This document shows positions 35,401 through 46,572 of a stretch of 64,000 nt of DNA, one piece after another (position 1 is the stretch's first letter; the number at the start of each line of letters is the position of its first letter). The position numbers and the translations under genes are program-made. The DNA is taken from assembly GCA_020465985.1 (NCBI GenBank), contig JAANYP010004342.1, positions 62,001-126,000 of the forward strand, in the 5' to 3' direction. Source of the DNA: Centrapalus pauciflorus (Eukaryota; Streptophyta; Magnoliopsida; Asterales; Asteraceae). The notes beneath the pieces were generated by a model that was given only the letters and a program-made list of their open reading frames with translations, was not told where the DNA came from and made no database searches.

Positions 35401-38098
35401 GACAAGGAATTAGACTTGATAATCGATGGGTTGTTCCACATAATGTTGATTTGGTTGTCAAATATGGCTGCCACATCAATGTTGAATGGTGCAGCCATGG
35501 CACGTTGGTCAAATATCTTTTCAACTACCTTAATAAGGGACCTGATCGTGCGACTGTGGTTGTTGAAGGTCAGACTAATCGAACAGCATTCCAATCCCTT
35601 GTGCATGCTGATAATGAAATTGAGGCGTATCTAAATTGTCGTTACATATCTGCTTCTGAATCGTGTTGGAAGTTGTTTGGGTTCGAAATGCATTATCGTT
35701 CGGTTGCAGTCGAAAGGCTTCCTTTTCATGAAGAGGGGTGTAATAGGGTATACTTTGGTGATGGGGAAAATGTAATGGCTGTTGCTGATCGGGAAACGTC
35801 TGCAATGTCAAAATTCACTGAGTGGATGACGGCAAACCAAATTTATCCAGAGGCCCGAAGTCTTACATATGCAGAGTTTCCTACGTACTTTACATGGCAT
35901 GAAAAGGAAAAGGCATGGTACCCTCGAAAAGGTGGCAACACAATTGGCCGCATATACTACGTTAGTCCGTCTATGGGTCAGCGGTATTATTTGCGAATGT
36001 TGTTAAATGTTGTACGTGGACCGAGATGTTTTAAAGATATACGTACAGTTTGTGGTGTTGAGTACCCAACTTACATGTCTGCATGTAAGGCATTAAATTT
36101 GTTAGGGGACGACACTGAATGGGTTGACTCGATACGACAGGCTTCACAATGGCAGTTAGGGCATCAACTTCGCGAATTGTTTGTTGCAATATTATTATTT
36201 TGTGAGGTATCTGATCATGAACGGCTATTTAGGGCAGTTTTACCTTACTTGTCTGAAGACGTGGTTTATACTCAACGTAGATTGCTAGGAAATAATGATG
36301 TGGTATTTACAGATGCTGAGATACAAAATTACACGTTGTTAGAAATTGAAAGGATTCTAAATGGTAGCAACCGATCATTGATAGAGTTTCCAAGTATTCC
36401 CCAAATTGATCGTGCTTTGTTGCGCGACACGATGAACTCTTTACTTGCTGCTGAGCGAACATATGATGTAGGCTTTGAGCGGTCTCGATTTGAAGTACTG
36501 TATCGTGGGTTAACTCATCAGCAGAATGAGGTATTTGATTATGTGATGACATGTATTGAAAAGCCTGATGGTGGGGTTGTATTTGTGTATGGCAGTGGTG
36601 GTACGGGTAAAACATATCTATGGTCTACTCTTATTGTGTGCATTCGTTCGAGAGGAAAAGTAGTTTTATCTGTTGCTTCATCCGGGATTGCATCGTTATT
36701 GCTGCCTGGAGAGCGTACTGCTCACTCGCGATTTCGTATCCCAGTTGATGTTGATAGTGATTCGTGTTGTGGCATTGATATTGTGTCAGAACTTGCCGAC
36801 TTGATCAGAGAGTCAGATTTGATCATTTGGGATGAGGCGCCATTGCAACATCGACATGTGTTTGAGGCTGTTGATAGAACCTTACGGGATTTGTGTAAAT
36901 ATGATCGGGAGGGTGCGGAAAATCAGGTTTTCGGTGGCAAGGTGGTTGTGTTAGGTGGTGACTTTCGACAAGTATTGCCTGTTATTCCCAACGCAAGTCG
37001 GAGTGAGGTTGTTTCATCGGTCATTAACAAATCAGCATGGATATGGGAAAAGTGTAAAAAAATTTTATTGACGATCAACATGCGCCTTCGTGATCCGTCG
37101 GTTTCTGCTTTAGATATGAGCCAGATGATGGATTTTAACAAATGGCTTTTACAACTAGGTGACGGGACGCTTCCTACAACTGCACTGGCCGATGAATCTG
37201 ATGCTGAATGGATTTGTATTCCTGATGATCTATTGATACCTATGTCTGACAACCCGATTGCTTCTATTGTAACTGCTACGTATCCAGGTCTTCTAAATCG
37301 CATTACTGACTTTGAGTATTTGAAAGAACGTTGTATACTTTGTCCAACTAATGAGTCTGTTGATGAAGTCAACACATATATTCTTGGCCAAATGCGAGGT
37401 GACATGCATGTATTGTTAAGTGCTGATGACATATGCCCAACGACAAGTAATCTAGAGGAGATGCGTATTATGTACCCGCCTGAATTTCTTAACACACTTA
37501 AGTTTTCAGGGATCCCAAATCACAATCTTGAGTTAAAGGTCGGGACACCGGTCATGTTGTTGCGTAATATAAATTTACAACGCGGACTTTGTAATGGCAC
37601 ACGTTTGATCATTACCCAAATTAGTCGTTTGGTAATTGAGGCATTGATAATTACCGGAAGTCATGTTGGTGAAAAAACATTTGTTGGGAGGATCGATATG
37701 ACGCCAACTGATACCTGCTGGCCTTTTCGTTTTAAGCGAAGACAATTTCCTTTGAAAGTCTGTTTTGCAATGACTATTAATAAGAGTCAGGGCCAAACAT
37801 TCAAATCTGTTTGTGGGTATCTAAAACATCCGGTATTTAGCCACGGTCAATTGTATGTCGTTGCTTCTCGAGTAACATCGCGCAACGGTCTACGTTTTTA
37901 TATTGATAATGGAGGCAAATGTCCCGACAATTTAACAAAAAATGTTGTTTATAAGGAAGTATTTTATAACCTACCCCAAGGTATTACTTATGTTTATGCG
38001 TTTACTTTTCGGTTACCATTGAAATCAACACACCTTTTGAATTATAGTGGTCTTTGTCTTTTGACGTCTGTTTTTTATGTGTAGTTATTGTGGAGTGA
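32462..38098 (+). CDS. Helitron Rep-helicase (HUH endonuclease plus PIF1-type helicase)
   Basis: This is the transposase of rolling-circle Helitrons: the Rep part nicks and rejoins DNA, the helicase unwinds it. Likely exons are 32462-33140, 33237-33511, 33603-34988, 35065-37980 and 38085-38098. The N-terminus (to about 33500) is Ser/Thr-rich and poorly conserved. The Rep domain shows TCNPQWPE (about 34826), the HUH motif LPHCH (about 35100) and the tyrosine motif at 35511-35528, read as KYLFNYLNKG where the family usually has a Lys between the tyrosines. The helicase has Walker A GSGGTGKT (about 36591), Walker B WDEAP (about 36830), GGDFRQ and NKSQGQT. Exon 1 and exon 2 do not join in the better frame (see findings). 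Without splicing, a 1,005-codon frame from 35067 covers the HUH motif and helicase. Confidence 0.88.
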
Positions 38099-40285
38099 TG
38101 ATGAGGGCAACGAAATCATACATTTCTGACTTGGTTCCATTCGTGACTGATAAGTGGTGCTTGACGGTAATGGTGTCACGTGTTTGGACTGCTTACAATC
38201 CGCGTAATGATCAGAAACTATCTCTAAACATGATTTTACTCGATGATAGGGTATGTGTCTTCATATACTTTATGTGGGGGATGCGCATCCAATATATTTA
38301 TATTTACGCGCAACATTTTATTGTCCTTTTTAGGGGGCAATGATTCACGCTTTGGTCCCGAAGTATATTATTGACAAGTTCAAGGATTCCATTGTTGAAG
38401 GACGTGTTTATAAACTCAATCGTGTCAGTGTTGTTAATTACACGTCGAAATATAGACCTTCGCAGCGTGATTTTTTTATTCAATTTGCTGCCTGTACGAC
38501 TGTGTCATTGCATTCGGGTGTCGATTGTGACGGCTTTTACCGATATGCTTTCGAGTTTGTCCCGTTCAATGCCATTAGCGAGCGCGTTAATGATGATACA
38601 TACTTAACAGGTGTCATTAGTGTTTACGTTCTCTCTTGTATCATTTAATTTCTTTCATAATCTTTTGTTCCTTACTTCATGCTACAACAGATGTTATAGG
38701 GGTTGTTCGTGTATGGAATCCTATCGAAAGCAAAGTTGGAACGCGAACAAGCCCTGCCTCTGCTCTACGTAAGATTGTCCTTGCGGATACAAGGTATCGA
38801 CCTCATTTCGTATATCCACGTTACTTTACATCTATACATTGTCCGATTTTGTAGTTTGTGTATTCTATTTGATTTCAGTGATACAACGTTGGATGTATCA
38901 TTATGGGGGTCGTCAGCCTTGAAATATACTGATGACATGATTCGTGCTAGAGAACATCGCAATATCGTTTTTGTCGTTACGTGTTGTACTGTTCGTGCAT
39001 ATAAACGTATGTTTCTGTTACAATGTGCTTTTGATTTCATTCGTTTACTTTAATTGTTACATAGCGTCAATAATATTTTTCTTGTACTGATAAGGGATAC
39101 CACACTTGAGTACGACATCGGCAACCCATTTATACGTCGACCTACAAATTCCCGAAGTTATTCGTTATCAGGATGGGTGATTTCATTACCTTGACTATTG
39201 TATGTAGTAATCGATCTGTGTATTTTTTAGTATATTTATAATGTCGGTTTTTATTATTATAGCCCTGTTCGACCTATTACATTTGGACCTCCTGTAGCAA
39301 GTACGGATACAATTTATATCATACCTGTGGACGTCGTATATGCCCGGTTAGATGAAGGAGTTGATGAGGTATTATAATCATTGTACTTCATATGAAGGAT
39401 ATGTTTTAGTTAATGATGATGTGTGTTATTTGTTTTAGGGGACACTTTTTACTGTCGCTGGCACAGTAATTGACATTGATATGTCCAATGATTGGAAGTT
39501 CATTCAGTGTACAACGTGTTATAAGAAGGCAACTTTAACTGACCGACGTTATTATTGTGACTTTTGCAAAGAGAATGTCCTTAATCCTCGACAGGCGTAA
39601 GTTTCGTGTTCTTACGATTTGTGTTGTGTTGTAATTGTTTTCTTAAAATATTATCTTTGTTTTAGATATAAACTGGTAATTCGGCTAAAGAATGACACAC
39701 ATGAGATGACTTGTGTTTTGTTTAACGCTGATGCAACGAAGATTGTCGGTCTTACTGCAAGTCAGTTGCTTGTAAAAAGTTTTCAGGAGGTCAGTTAGTT
39801 AACTATCACAATTATTGTGATTCGTCTTGCACGACTTTGATGGTGTTTGCTAATTTAGTTACGTGTGTCAGGGCGGTGATGATCGTGATTGGATTTATTG
39901 GTTTTTGGTTGAGACTTTATGTGCCCGTCATGTTGTTCTTGAGATCAAAGTGGATAAATACAATATGGCCCCGCACTGCATTCGTCGATTTACTGTTGCT
40001 CGGTTTCATGGTGACTATGAATCTATTATGGCCATTCATTCGACCCAGCCTTCTTTATTATCACCGCATGCATCTGCGTCAACTGTTACCTCTAATGAAG
40101 AAATCCCTTCACTAGGTTCTTCTACTGTAACCGAATGTGACTTACAACATCATAGTGCATCGCATGATTGCACGTCTATGGGACTGACTACATTGAACAC
40201 CGTATCAACTTCTGCCTCATCACAACCTTCTGTCGCTGAATCAGTCGTACATCATCAGTTGACGTCCTCTTCCGACATTCCATGA
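38098..40285 (+). CDS. Helitron-encoded RPA1-like single-strand DNA-binding protein, 9 exons
   Basis: Plant Helitrons often carry replication protein A large-subunit homologues that coat displaced single strands. Exons are 38098-38250, 38334-38610, 38691-38793, 38879-39006, 39095-39176, 39263-39368, 39439-39596, 39666-39789 and 39872-40285. All have GT-AG borders and join in frame to 514 residues. Three OB-fold regions are inferred: the first around YISDLVPFVTDKWCLTVMV to the exon 2 end, the second beginning DVIGVVRVWNP. The C-terminal one has a zinc-ribbon-like CTTCYKK ... YYCDFC. The last 80 or so residues are Ser/Thr-rich. The start codon overlaps the predicted stop of the upstream Rep-helicase in TGATG. 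Every exon is open, so the gene is probably young. Confidence 0.85.
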
Positions 40286-40983
40286 CAATTTTGTTCCTGT
40301 CGTTATTTATTTAAATCGTTAACATTGGATTTCAGTCTGTGCGGTTAATGATATTTGCCATTTAACTTGTATGCTTTCAATTAGTTTGTAGTTTCTTTTG
40401 TATTGTGCCATTATATCTATCTTTTTAATACTAAGATTCATCTTTTTGTCATATCAAATATTATTGGTTCTATATGTATTCATACTACTGTCAGACCGGT
40501 GACATGTGTGGTGATAGTGTACAAACGTGCTCATGTTTTTGCATGTCGTTCTCATGTTACTGTGGACACATGCTAATGTTTTTGTGTCTCATTAAGTTTA
40601 CTTATTCTAATGTCAGATTTATAAGATTCACTTAGAATTATATTTGTTTGTTGTTACAAGCTTATTATATTTTGTTAACATTTTTGTAAAGTCATAAGTG
40701 TTAGTATTAACTCTTTCATGTAACAGTTTGTGTTTAGATATGATGGATATTTGGACGGTTGATGTTTTTTCATCTCTCGCTCATCCTCATGCATGTTGGA
40801 GTATTTCAGTTGTTCGAGTAGAGTTGGTGTGAAAAGACGATGTTAATGAGCGATTAGTATTAATTTGCATTGATAGAAGTGTAAGTGTTATTTTACACTC
40901 TTATTAATGTGAATGTTACGGTATAATATTATAACTTTATTATGTAACCGTGCGTCGAACATATTGTGTGACAGAGAGCAAAA
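40286..40983. other. Spacer between the two RPA-like genes of the Helitron
   Basis: About 700 bp of TG-rich sequence without a coding frame. It probably holds the 3' end of the first RPA-like gene and the promoter of the next one; no clear TATA box was chosen. Confidence 0.4.
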
Positions 40984-41874
40984 ATGGCAGCTGTTATCCC
41001 ATTTGCTTTTATGCACCTGCACGATTGTCGGTCTTTGACGGGTCGCGTTTTCTCTTTGCATCATTTCAAAATTGAAGGAGCATGTTATCAATTTCCAAGA
41101 TATTTATCGTTTGATCTGTTACGAGCTGAGTGGTTCATACTTTTTACTAAGAAGACAACAATTGCCCCTGTTACAGTTGCTATCAATCGCATGGTCCCTT
41201 TTTATCCATTGGTACCATCGTTAAAAAGTATTGTGGATAAACTGACGAGTTCACGACTATTGATCGGTACGTCCATATTACTTAATACGTCCTTCGTGTG
41301 TTGTTTTTTACCTGCTCATCTTATGCGCTATTACTTTACCTTCTTTATTACTCATTTATCTTGTGTCAGATGTTGTTGGAAAAATCGTATCTGGTCGTCG
41401 AATTAGTGCTTCATATCTAAACTTGAGCTCTTCGTTTGAAGTATTCTTACAAGATGACAGGTAAGTTAACGTATTTTTTTTTTGTGTATGTTGTGTTCTT
41501 ATGTGTGATATGTGTACACTACAATGTTATGTTACTTGCAAATATTCTTTTTTTTTTTACGGCGGATACAAGATAAAGTTAAAGTTGTATGACACGTCGG
41601 ATACGAAGCATGTTAGATTTTATCGTGCTATCCTAGCAAGGTCTATCATATATGTTTCATGCGTTACTCTTGTGCATTTTGATACAAGTATGTTATCAAA
41701 AAATTTGATTACTTTCATTTTATGTTTTGTATGCGTTGTTTCGAATTTCTATTTTGCTAATTTTGTATTACATGATTTTCAGTGAACGTGTTGTTTTCTA
41801 CGGATCTGACGAAGATAGTTATCGAACCTGTAATACCTGAAGCAGAGAACATTAGAAGATTGCTATTGTGTTGA
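40984..41874 (+). CDS. Second OB-fold (RPA-like) protein of the Helitron, 4 exons
   Basis: Exons are approximately 40984-41266, 41370-41460, 41573-41687 and 41783-41874. The first starts MAAVIPFAFMHLHDCRSLTG and the protein ends IRRLLLC. Segments such as DVVGKIVSGRR, FEVFLQDDR, IKLKLYDTSDTKHVRFYRA and IYVSCVTLVHFDT follow the plan of plant transposon RPA-like proteins (strand, insertion, Tyr-Asp-Thr, hydrophobic end). The junction between exons 2 and 3 is out of phase with the visible acceptor, so either a different acceptor is used or the copy has a small frameshift. It is on the same strand as the Rep-helicase and first RPA gene and inside the Helitron boundary. Confidence 0.6.
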
Positions 41875-42045
41875 TGCTTTATTAATATTTCATACTTTCC
41901 TGGTTTATGTATGTTATGTTATTTGAACCATAATGTCTTATTAATTGTTATTTCATGTGTGCATAGTATTGGGTATGTTATATGCTTCGAATGGTTGTAA
42001 CTCGTAATTATGCGTACGTTTGAACAACGGATTAAATTATAACAT

Positions 42046-42324
42046 TATGTCGTGCACTGCACGGGTATTACACTCATTTTATGCAAACGAGGAATGCGTT
42101 ATAAAAATATGTTTTCCTCAAACATGATTATTGTTCGGTTGAATGTATTTTACCTGATCATTAAATGAGCTTGTGTTTGTTGTGTATTGTTAAATAATAA
42201 ATGTAATAGAAACGAATATCATATGTGCTAATTGGTCATTGTTTGTTTCGTACAATAGTTTTAAACTTTTCAATGTAACTGTTTACAAAGTTGTATCCTG
42301 TGCACCGCACGGGTATTACACTAG
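42046..42324 (+). repeat. Duplicated Helitron 3' termini (two hairpins about 254 bp apart)
   Basis: The inner copy is GTGCACTGCACGGGTATTAC followed by ACTCAT, and the outer copy is GTGCACCGCACGGGTATTAC followed by ACTAG. Only the outer copy keeps the canonical CTAG. Confidence 0.75.
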
Positions 42325-43811
42325 TTGTAAAAGGGTCATGAACTCATGGGCCTCTTCTCTTGTAACATTTTTATGAATAATTGGATTAGTGCCCTTAATG
42401 ATATTTAAAACACAAGATTAGTATGTAGGGTGTTTATTGTTGCCCCTAATATCTAGGGTTGTGCAAGATTGTGTTGCAAGTAGTGATATATGTTGACGGT
42501 TTGTTATATGCTAATATTGAATTAAATTGGAACATGGACATAAAAATGTCACGTTCTCTGGCCACTCACCACCACTTCCTCCGGCTAATCATCCGTCGCA
42601 CCACCTCTGGCTAACCACTGTCGTCACCATCTCTGGTCAGAATCTCAAATCAATCACCTAACTGTAAACCATATCCCTTGATTTTTAAATCATAAACCAA
42701 AATCAGTCTCCATTTCAAACATGTTCAAATCCGGACGAAGATGCATTCGATGGTGGAACAATCTCGATCTAGACGAAGATGGCAAAGTGAAAATCAATGG
42801 TGATGAAATCAATCTGGACAAAGACGACAAAGTGAAAATCGATGGGGATGAAATTGAGATGAATGACTTCTAAGGGCATCCCCAACAAGAATTTTCTGTA
42901 TCTCTTATTAGTTATTACTTTTCTCTTTCCGATGATGTTTCTATTTGTTTAAAAGAACACAGGGATTGACATTTGAAGATGCTTTGAGTTTTGAATAAAG
43001 TTGGTTGGATGAACTGGGATTTGAAACCTTAAAATATATATAATAATAACATTAACAAAATAAAACATCATCAACACATAATCATATATAATCGTCACCC
43101 AAGCAAAAAATACATATCAAGCCAAGCATGTATGTAACCTTTTATAACAAGTAAAAGGTAAAATTAAAAGAAAAATAAAAAAAAAATAATTTGAAGTGTG
43201 AAAAAAAATTTTCTAGGTCTTAATCGATATATTGGTAAAATTTTCTTGATTTAAATCAATATCAACCTTAATTTTTAAATTTTCTAAAAGTATGAAATCA
43301 TTAAACACAATACAGAGGAAATTGAACATATAATGATGTCACTATTTTTATAATACTAGTAACCTAAAGACTCTGGTTTCCTATATTTTTTAACTTTCGT
43401 AATTAAAAGTTTGAATGGTTGAAAACTTGAAACTCTTAAAAAAGAAAATTTTGGATGGCCTAAACAAAATAATTGTAAGAATTTACTTTAACAAAAACTT
43501 ATCAAGCCTAAAAACAAAATTTTATGTAAAAATCTTAAAACGTAGAAAGTAGTTCAGATGCTTCAGCAAGGTATCAAAACGAAATAGTAAGAAATACACT
43601 CAACAAAGCGTAGTTACTTGAAACAATGTTCAAGCAAACACCAACAATAACAGGGTAAAAAACTCGTAATTATAATTTAACAACTTCAACAAGAGTTTTC
43701 AATCGACCAGTCTAACAAAATCTAACAAAGGTGTCATCATACCAAAATTCAAAAACAGATGAAATGACATTGAGGTCCCAGCAACAGTAATTTTAATCCA
43801 CTGCTATATGT
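42325..43811. other. Intergenic DNA between the Helitron and the eS12 gene
   Basis: About 42545-42880 is less AT-rich and exon-like. It contains ACCACTTCCTCCGG and a 50-codon ORF at 42721-42873 with a two-copy 45-bp repeat. The rest (42900-43800) is AT-rich with no recognised element. Confidence 0.4.
42721..42873 (+). CDS. Possible 50-residue ORF with a duplicated 15-residue acidic unit
   Basis: The ORF runs from ATG at 42721 to TAA at 42873. Its C-terminal part has two tandem units, DEDGKVKINGDEINL and DKDDKVKIDGDEIEM, encoded by direct 45-bp repeats (42772-42816 and 42817-42861). The Asp spacing recalls EF-hand loops but does not match the full pattern. It may be a fragment captured next to the Helitron, or chance. 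No support for expression is visible. Confidence 0.22.
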   Translation: MFKSGRRCIRWWNNLDLDEDGKVKINGDEINLDKDDKVKIDGDEIEMNDF

Positions 43812-45125
43812 TTAGTGAGATTTCACATACTCCTGAACGATGTGAAGCCCTTCTGTTTCCTCCCCATAATCCTGCAAAATTAATAAAATTGAATAAATAA
43901 AAATAAATACGTTCGACATAAACTATATCGATTTTGACATTTTCGCCTTGAAAGCTTTACCTTCACAACAAGGCATGAGCAACCCACAACCTTCCTCGCC
44001 TTGCCTTCTGAGTCAATCTTGCACAACTGCAACAAAAAGATTTTAATCAAACCCACCAGAAAAGGATAAAACAACAAAACATAAGACCATAAAGGATATG
44101 TGGGATTCTCAGGAAAACTTTTGTGAGATTTGTGTGAGAAGAGACTTACACCAGCCCACTCGCCAAGAGTCTTTGCACTGGGAACAGTTACCAAGCTCAC
44201 GTTATGGTCAGCACAAAGTGCTTTGACCAACTTTTGATAGTCTGGCTGGTTACAATCCTCCGCCAATACACAAAGTAGAGCAGCATGCTTCTCAATAACC
44301 TTTGCAGCCTCATGAAGCCCTCGAATAAGACCACCATGAGCAAGTGATTTTCTCAGCACAAGCTGCAATGCGGTCATGATGTCCATCGGCTCACCAAGAG
44401 CTGGAGCTGGTGCCTCAACTGGAACAACACCCTCTTCACTGCAAGAGCAGAACATTTATTATAAATGGTATTAAAGAAAAGGTTACATCTGATAGGTGTT
44501 TATTCTAATACAAGAAAACAAAGGGAATCATGCAGGCAGTTGAGAAAGACAAGCTGAAAGTAACAGGTTAATCTTCACTGCAACACAGTCAATGATGTCC
44601 ATCGGCACCACAGTTAGAAACCAAATCAAGCTCAAAATAACAGCTTATGTTTGCTATCTAGTTGTGAGTTTATAGCCAAGTTTTTGGATTAGAATTTTAG
44701 TCTGTTCAATCTAAACAATATTTCTGATAACAGAATCAGGAGACAGTAGTACAATACAAAAATAACATGTACTAATCTTCTTCTCTTAATAAGTAATTTC
44801 AAGGTTGTAAAATTAGAAAGGAAAAAAAAACGACAGTTAATGGGTTTATATCAATATCTTTCTTAGAAAAGAAAACCCAATGCTTGAAGCGTAAAGTAAG
44901 AAAGAAAACTATCTGTGTGTATGGAAACAACTTCATTGCAAGAACATATAAAAAGATCAACTTGAAAGCTATATAATCAATGATTGCACAAAAACTGGTA
45001 TGACATATATTATGAAAATCACACTTATTTGATGACCCAAATTAAACCCTGCCATGTTAATTATTCAATGATATATTATAGGCATAAGCATTACAATATT
45101 TCGTAAAGGAGACTTACCCTGCCAT
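43812..45125 (-). CDS. RPS12: 40S ribosomal protein S12 (eS12)
   Basis: Component of the cytosolic small ribosomal subunit head. Coding exons on the minus strand are 45118-45125, 44150-44438, 43961-44026 and 43812-43871, joining in frame to 140 residues, close to the usual length of about 140-145. The protein starts MAGEEGVVPVEAP. The L7Ae-like core runs through MDIMTALQLVLRKSLAHGGL, AALCVLAEDC-type strand (here ALLCVLAEDCNQPDY) and KTLGEWAGLCKIDSEGKARK. It ends EYVKSH. The first coding exon holds only the ATG, Ala and part of Gly. The 5' UTR is split by an intron of about 1.05 kb, with a leader exon near 46209. Intact; high confidence. Confidence 0.95.
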
Positions 45126-46250
45126 CTTTTCTGTTGATAAGATCTTGGGGTCACCGTTCAGAAATCTGTGAGCAAAACATATGTCAGGCAATGGAGCAAT
45201 ATGGTACATGTAAATAATCACGAATAATTAAAGTAAATCATGCAAGCTTTAAATAGTTCCGCACGTATATGATCAAGTTATGATATAATGTATCCATTAA
45301 ACTTGCATTTAGCTATGATCACAGGAAGGCCACAAACCACCCATTCTTTCCTCATGGTATCAAAACTTTGTTAATTTGGTATGCCTTTCCAATATGTATT
45401 CGCAATATTTCTACTGACACTAGCAAATAAAATAGCCACAGTTTCCATCAGCTCTCTTAAATGATGTTATGAACAACTAAAATACTACAAACAACAACAG
45501 AGCTTGCTGCAACAAGCAGATATGCTTTTCAAAAGTAACATTCATCACAAAAACAGAGCAATACAAAAGATATTCAGATACATTCAGCAAACAAGCAAAA
45601 ACAACACAAAAAGATATCTACACTAGCAATGTTCCTCTCAGTGGCTGATACAACTCAAACGATGTCCTACATTCTTTTCATTTTGCATTAAATTCAAATC
45701 AGAATAACATATAACTGTGTTTCGTTGTTATCCCTAGCAAGCAATAGTCAGCATTTCTATCGCCCAAAAGCATCATCTAATCGAATTTCCATCCAAAATT
45801 ATGCCGTGTGACTACTTTAACACACGTTTCAAAGTTCTACAGTTACTCCTTCAATCATAATGACCGCACACGTAATTCGACCGTGAACTTATACAAATTG
45901 AGAGACTTTTAATCAAAAGAAAACCACCATTTTCGCTGATTCTTAAATACACTTTAGATTAGTATATATGAACATAATGATCAAACCGCTACTCTCATAA
46001 AATTGAACAATATTAAATTCACAATCAGGAAGGTTGATAGACTCGTACAGCATATCAAACTAAACACAAATTATGCGTGGTTTATACTAAAGATCAAAAA
46101 ATCAAAAGAAATATCGCATTAATCCAACGCGTCTTGTGGACAAATGTAAATTCACTGAGCTATCAAGGTATAACGTATGCATAATTAGAGATCGGAAGAG
46201 ATGAATACCTGCTGCTGCTGCTGTTGCAAAATCAAGGAAACGCAAAAACA
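45126..46250 (-). other. 5' UTR and leader intron of the eS12 gene
   Basis: The leader of the second exon extends to 45165 (acceptor CTCACAG). The donor is GCAGCAG/GTATTC at about 46208, so a first untranslated exon lies at about 46209-46245, with a CAG-repeat at its end. Leader introns are common in plant ribosomal-protein genes and often raise expression. Confidence 0.65.
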
Positions 46251-46268
46251 GGCCGCAGAACTTTGAGA

Positions 46269-46296
46269 GCTTATAAAGGGTGTGGAGAAACCCTAG
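46269..46296 (-). promoter_or_regulatory. eS12 core promoter: TATA-like box and telo-box-like element
   Basis: On the minus strand, CTAGGGTTT (46288-46296) precedes CTTTATAAGC (46269-46278), which lies about 30 bp before the presumed leader exon. AAACCCTA-type telo-boxes are a hallmark of plant translation-machinery promoters. Confidence 0.6.
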
Positions 46297-46431
46297 TAGT
46301 TCTATCTAACATAATTTTCACTTTTAGCGCTTCTACTTTTTTGTAGTTCAACCTTTCCCCTTATATCTTTTATTTTTCCCAATTAAGTCATGTAACATTT
46401 TAACCGTTTCTCCTCCCAAACTCCATCTGAG

Positions 46432-46536
46432 ACATTTTATTTGTACTAAACTACAATTATAACTTAAATGGATTTTTAAAGTTTTTATAAATTAAAAAAT
46501 TTAAGTTATAATTGTAGTTTAGTACAAATAAAATGT
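46432..46536. repeat. Perfect 37-bp inverted repeat (hairpin) upstream of eS12
   Basis: The arm 46432-46468 and the arm 46500-46536 are exact reverse complements over 37 bases, separated by 31 bases. They contain TTTGTACTAAACTACAATTA and its complement. Perfect pairing suggests a recent foldback or MITE insertion, or a small-RNA-producing hairpin. It lies about 150 bp upstream of the promoter. Confidence 0.85.
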
Positions 46537-46572
46537 TTATTAGATGATATATAATTAACTAATATCAATATA

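Larger units (their letters stand above)
32462..42324 (+). mobile_element. Large coding-competent Helitron (5' end unresolved, 3' end at 42324)
   Basis: Rep-helicase, RPA1-like and second RPA-like genes lie in one orientation. The 3' end is the hairpin TGTGCACCGCACGGG-type stem at about 42300-42313, then TATTACACTAG, ending CTAG at 42321-42324 and followed by T, as Helitrons require. A very similar hairpin and tail (GTGCACTGCACGGG then TATTACACTCAT) lies about 254 bp upstream near 42050, an older or alternative terminus. The left boundary given here is only the first coding base; the true 5' TC end lies to the left. Confidence 0.82.

Noticed and set aside
36923..37495. 190-codon minus-strand ORF inside the helicase
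   Set aside because: Antisense shadow of the PIF1-type helicase; no domain of its own.
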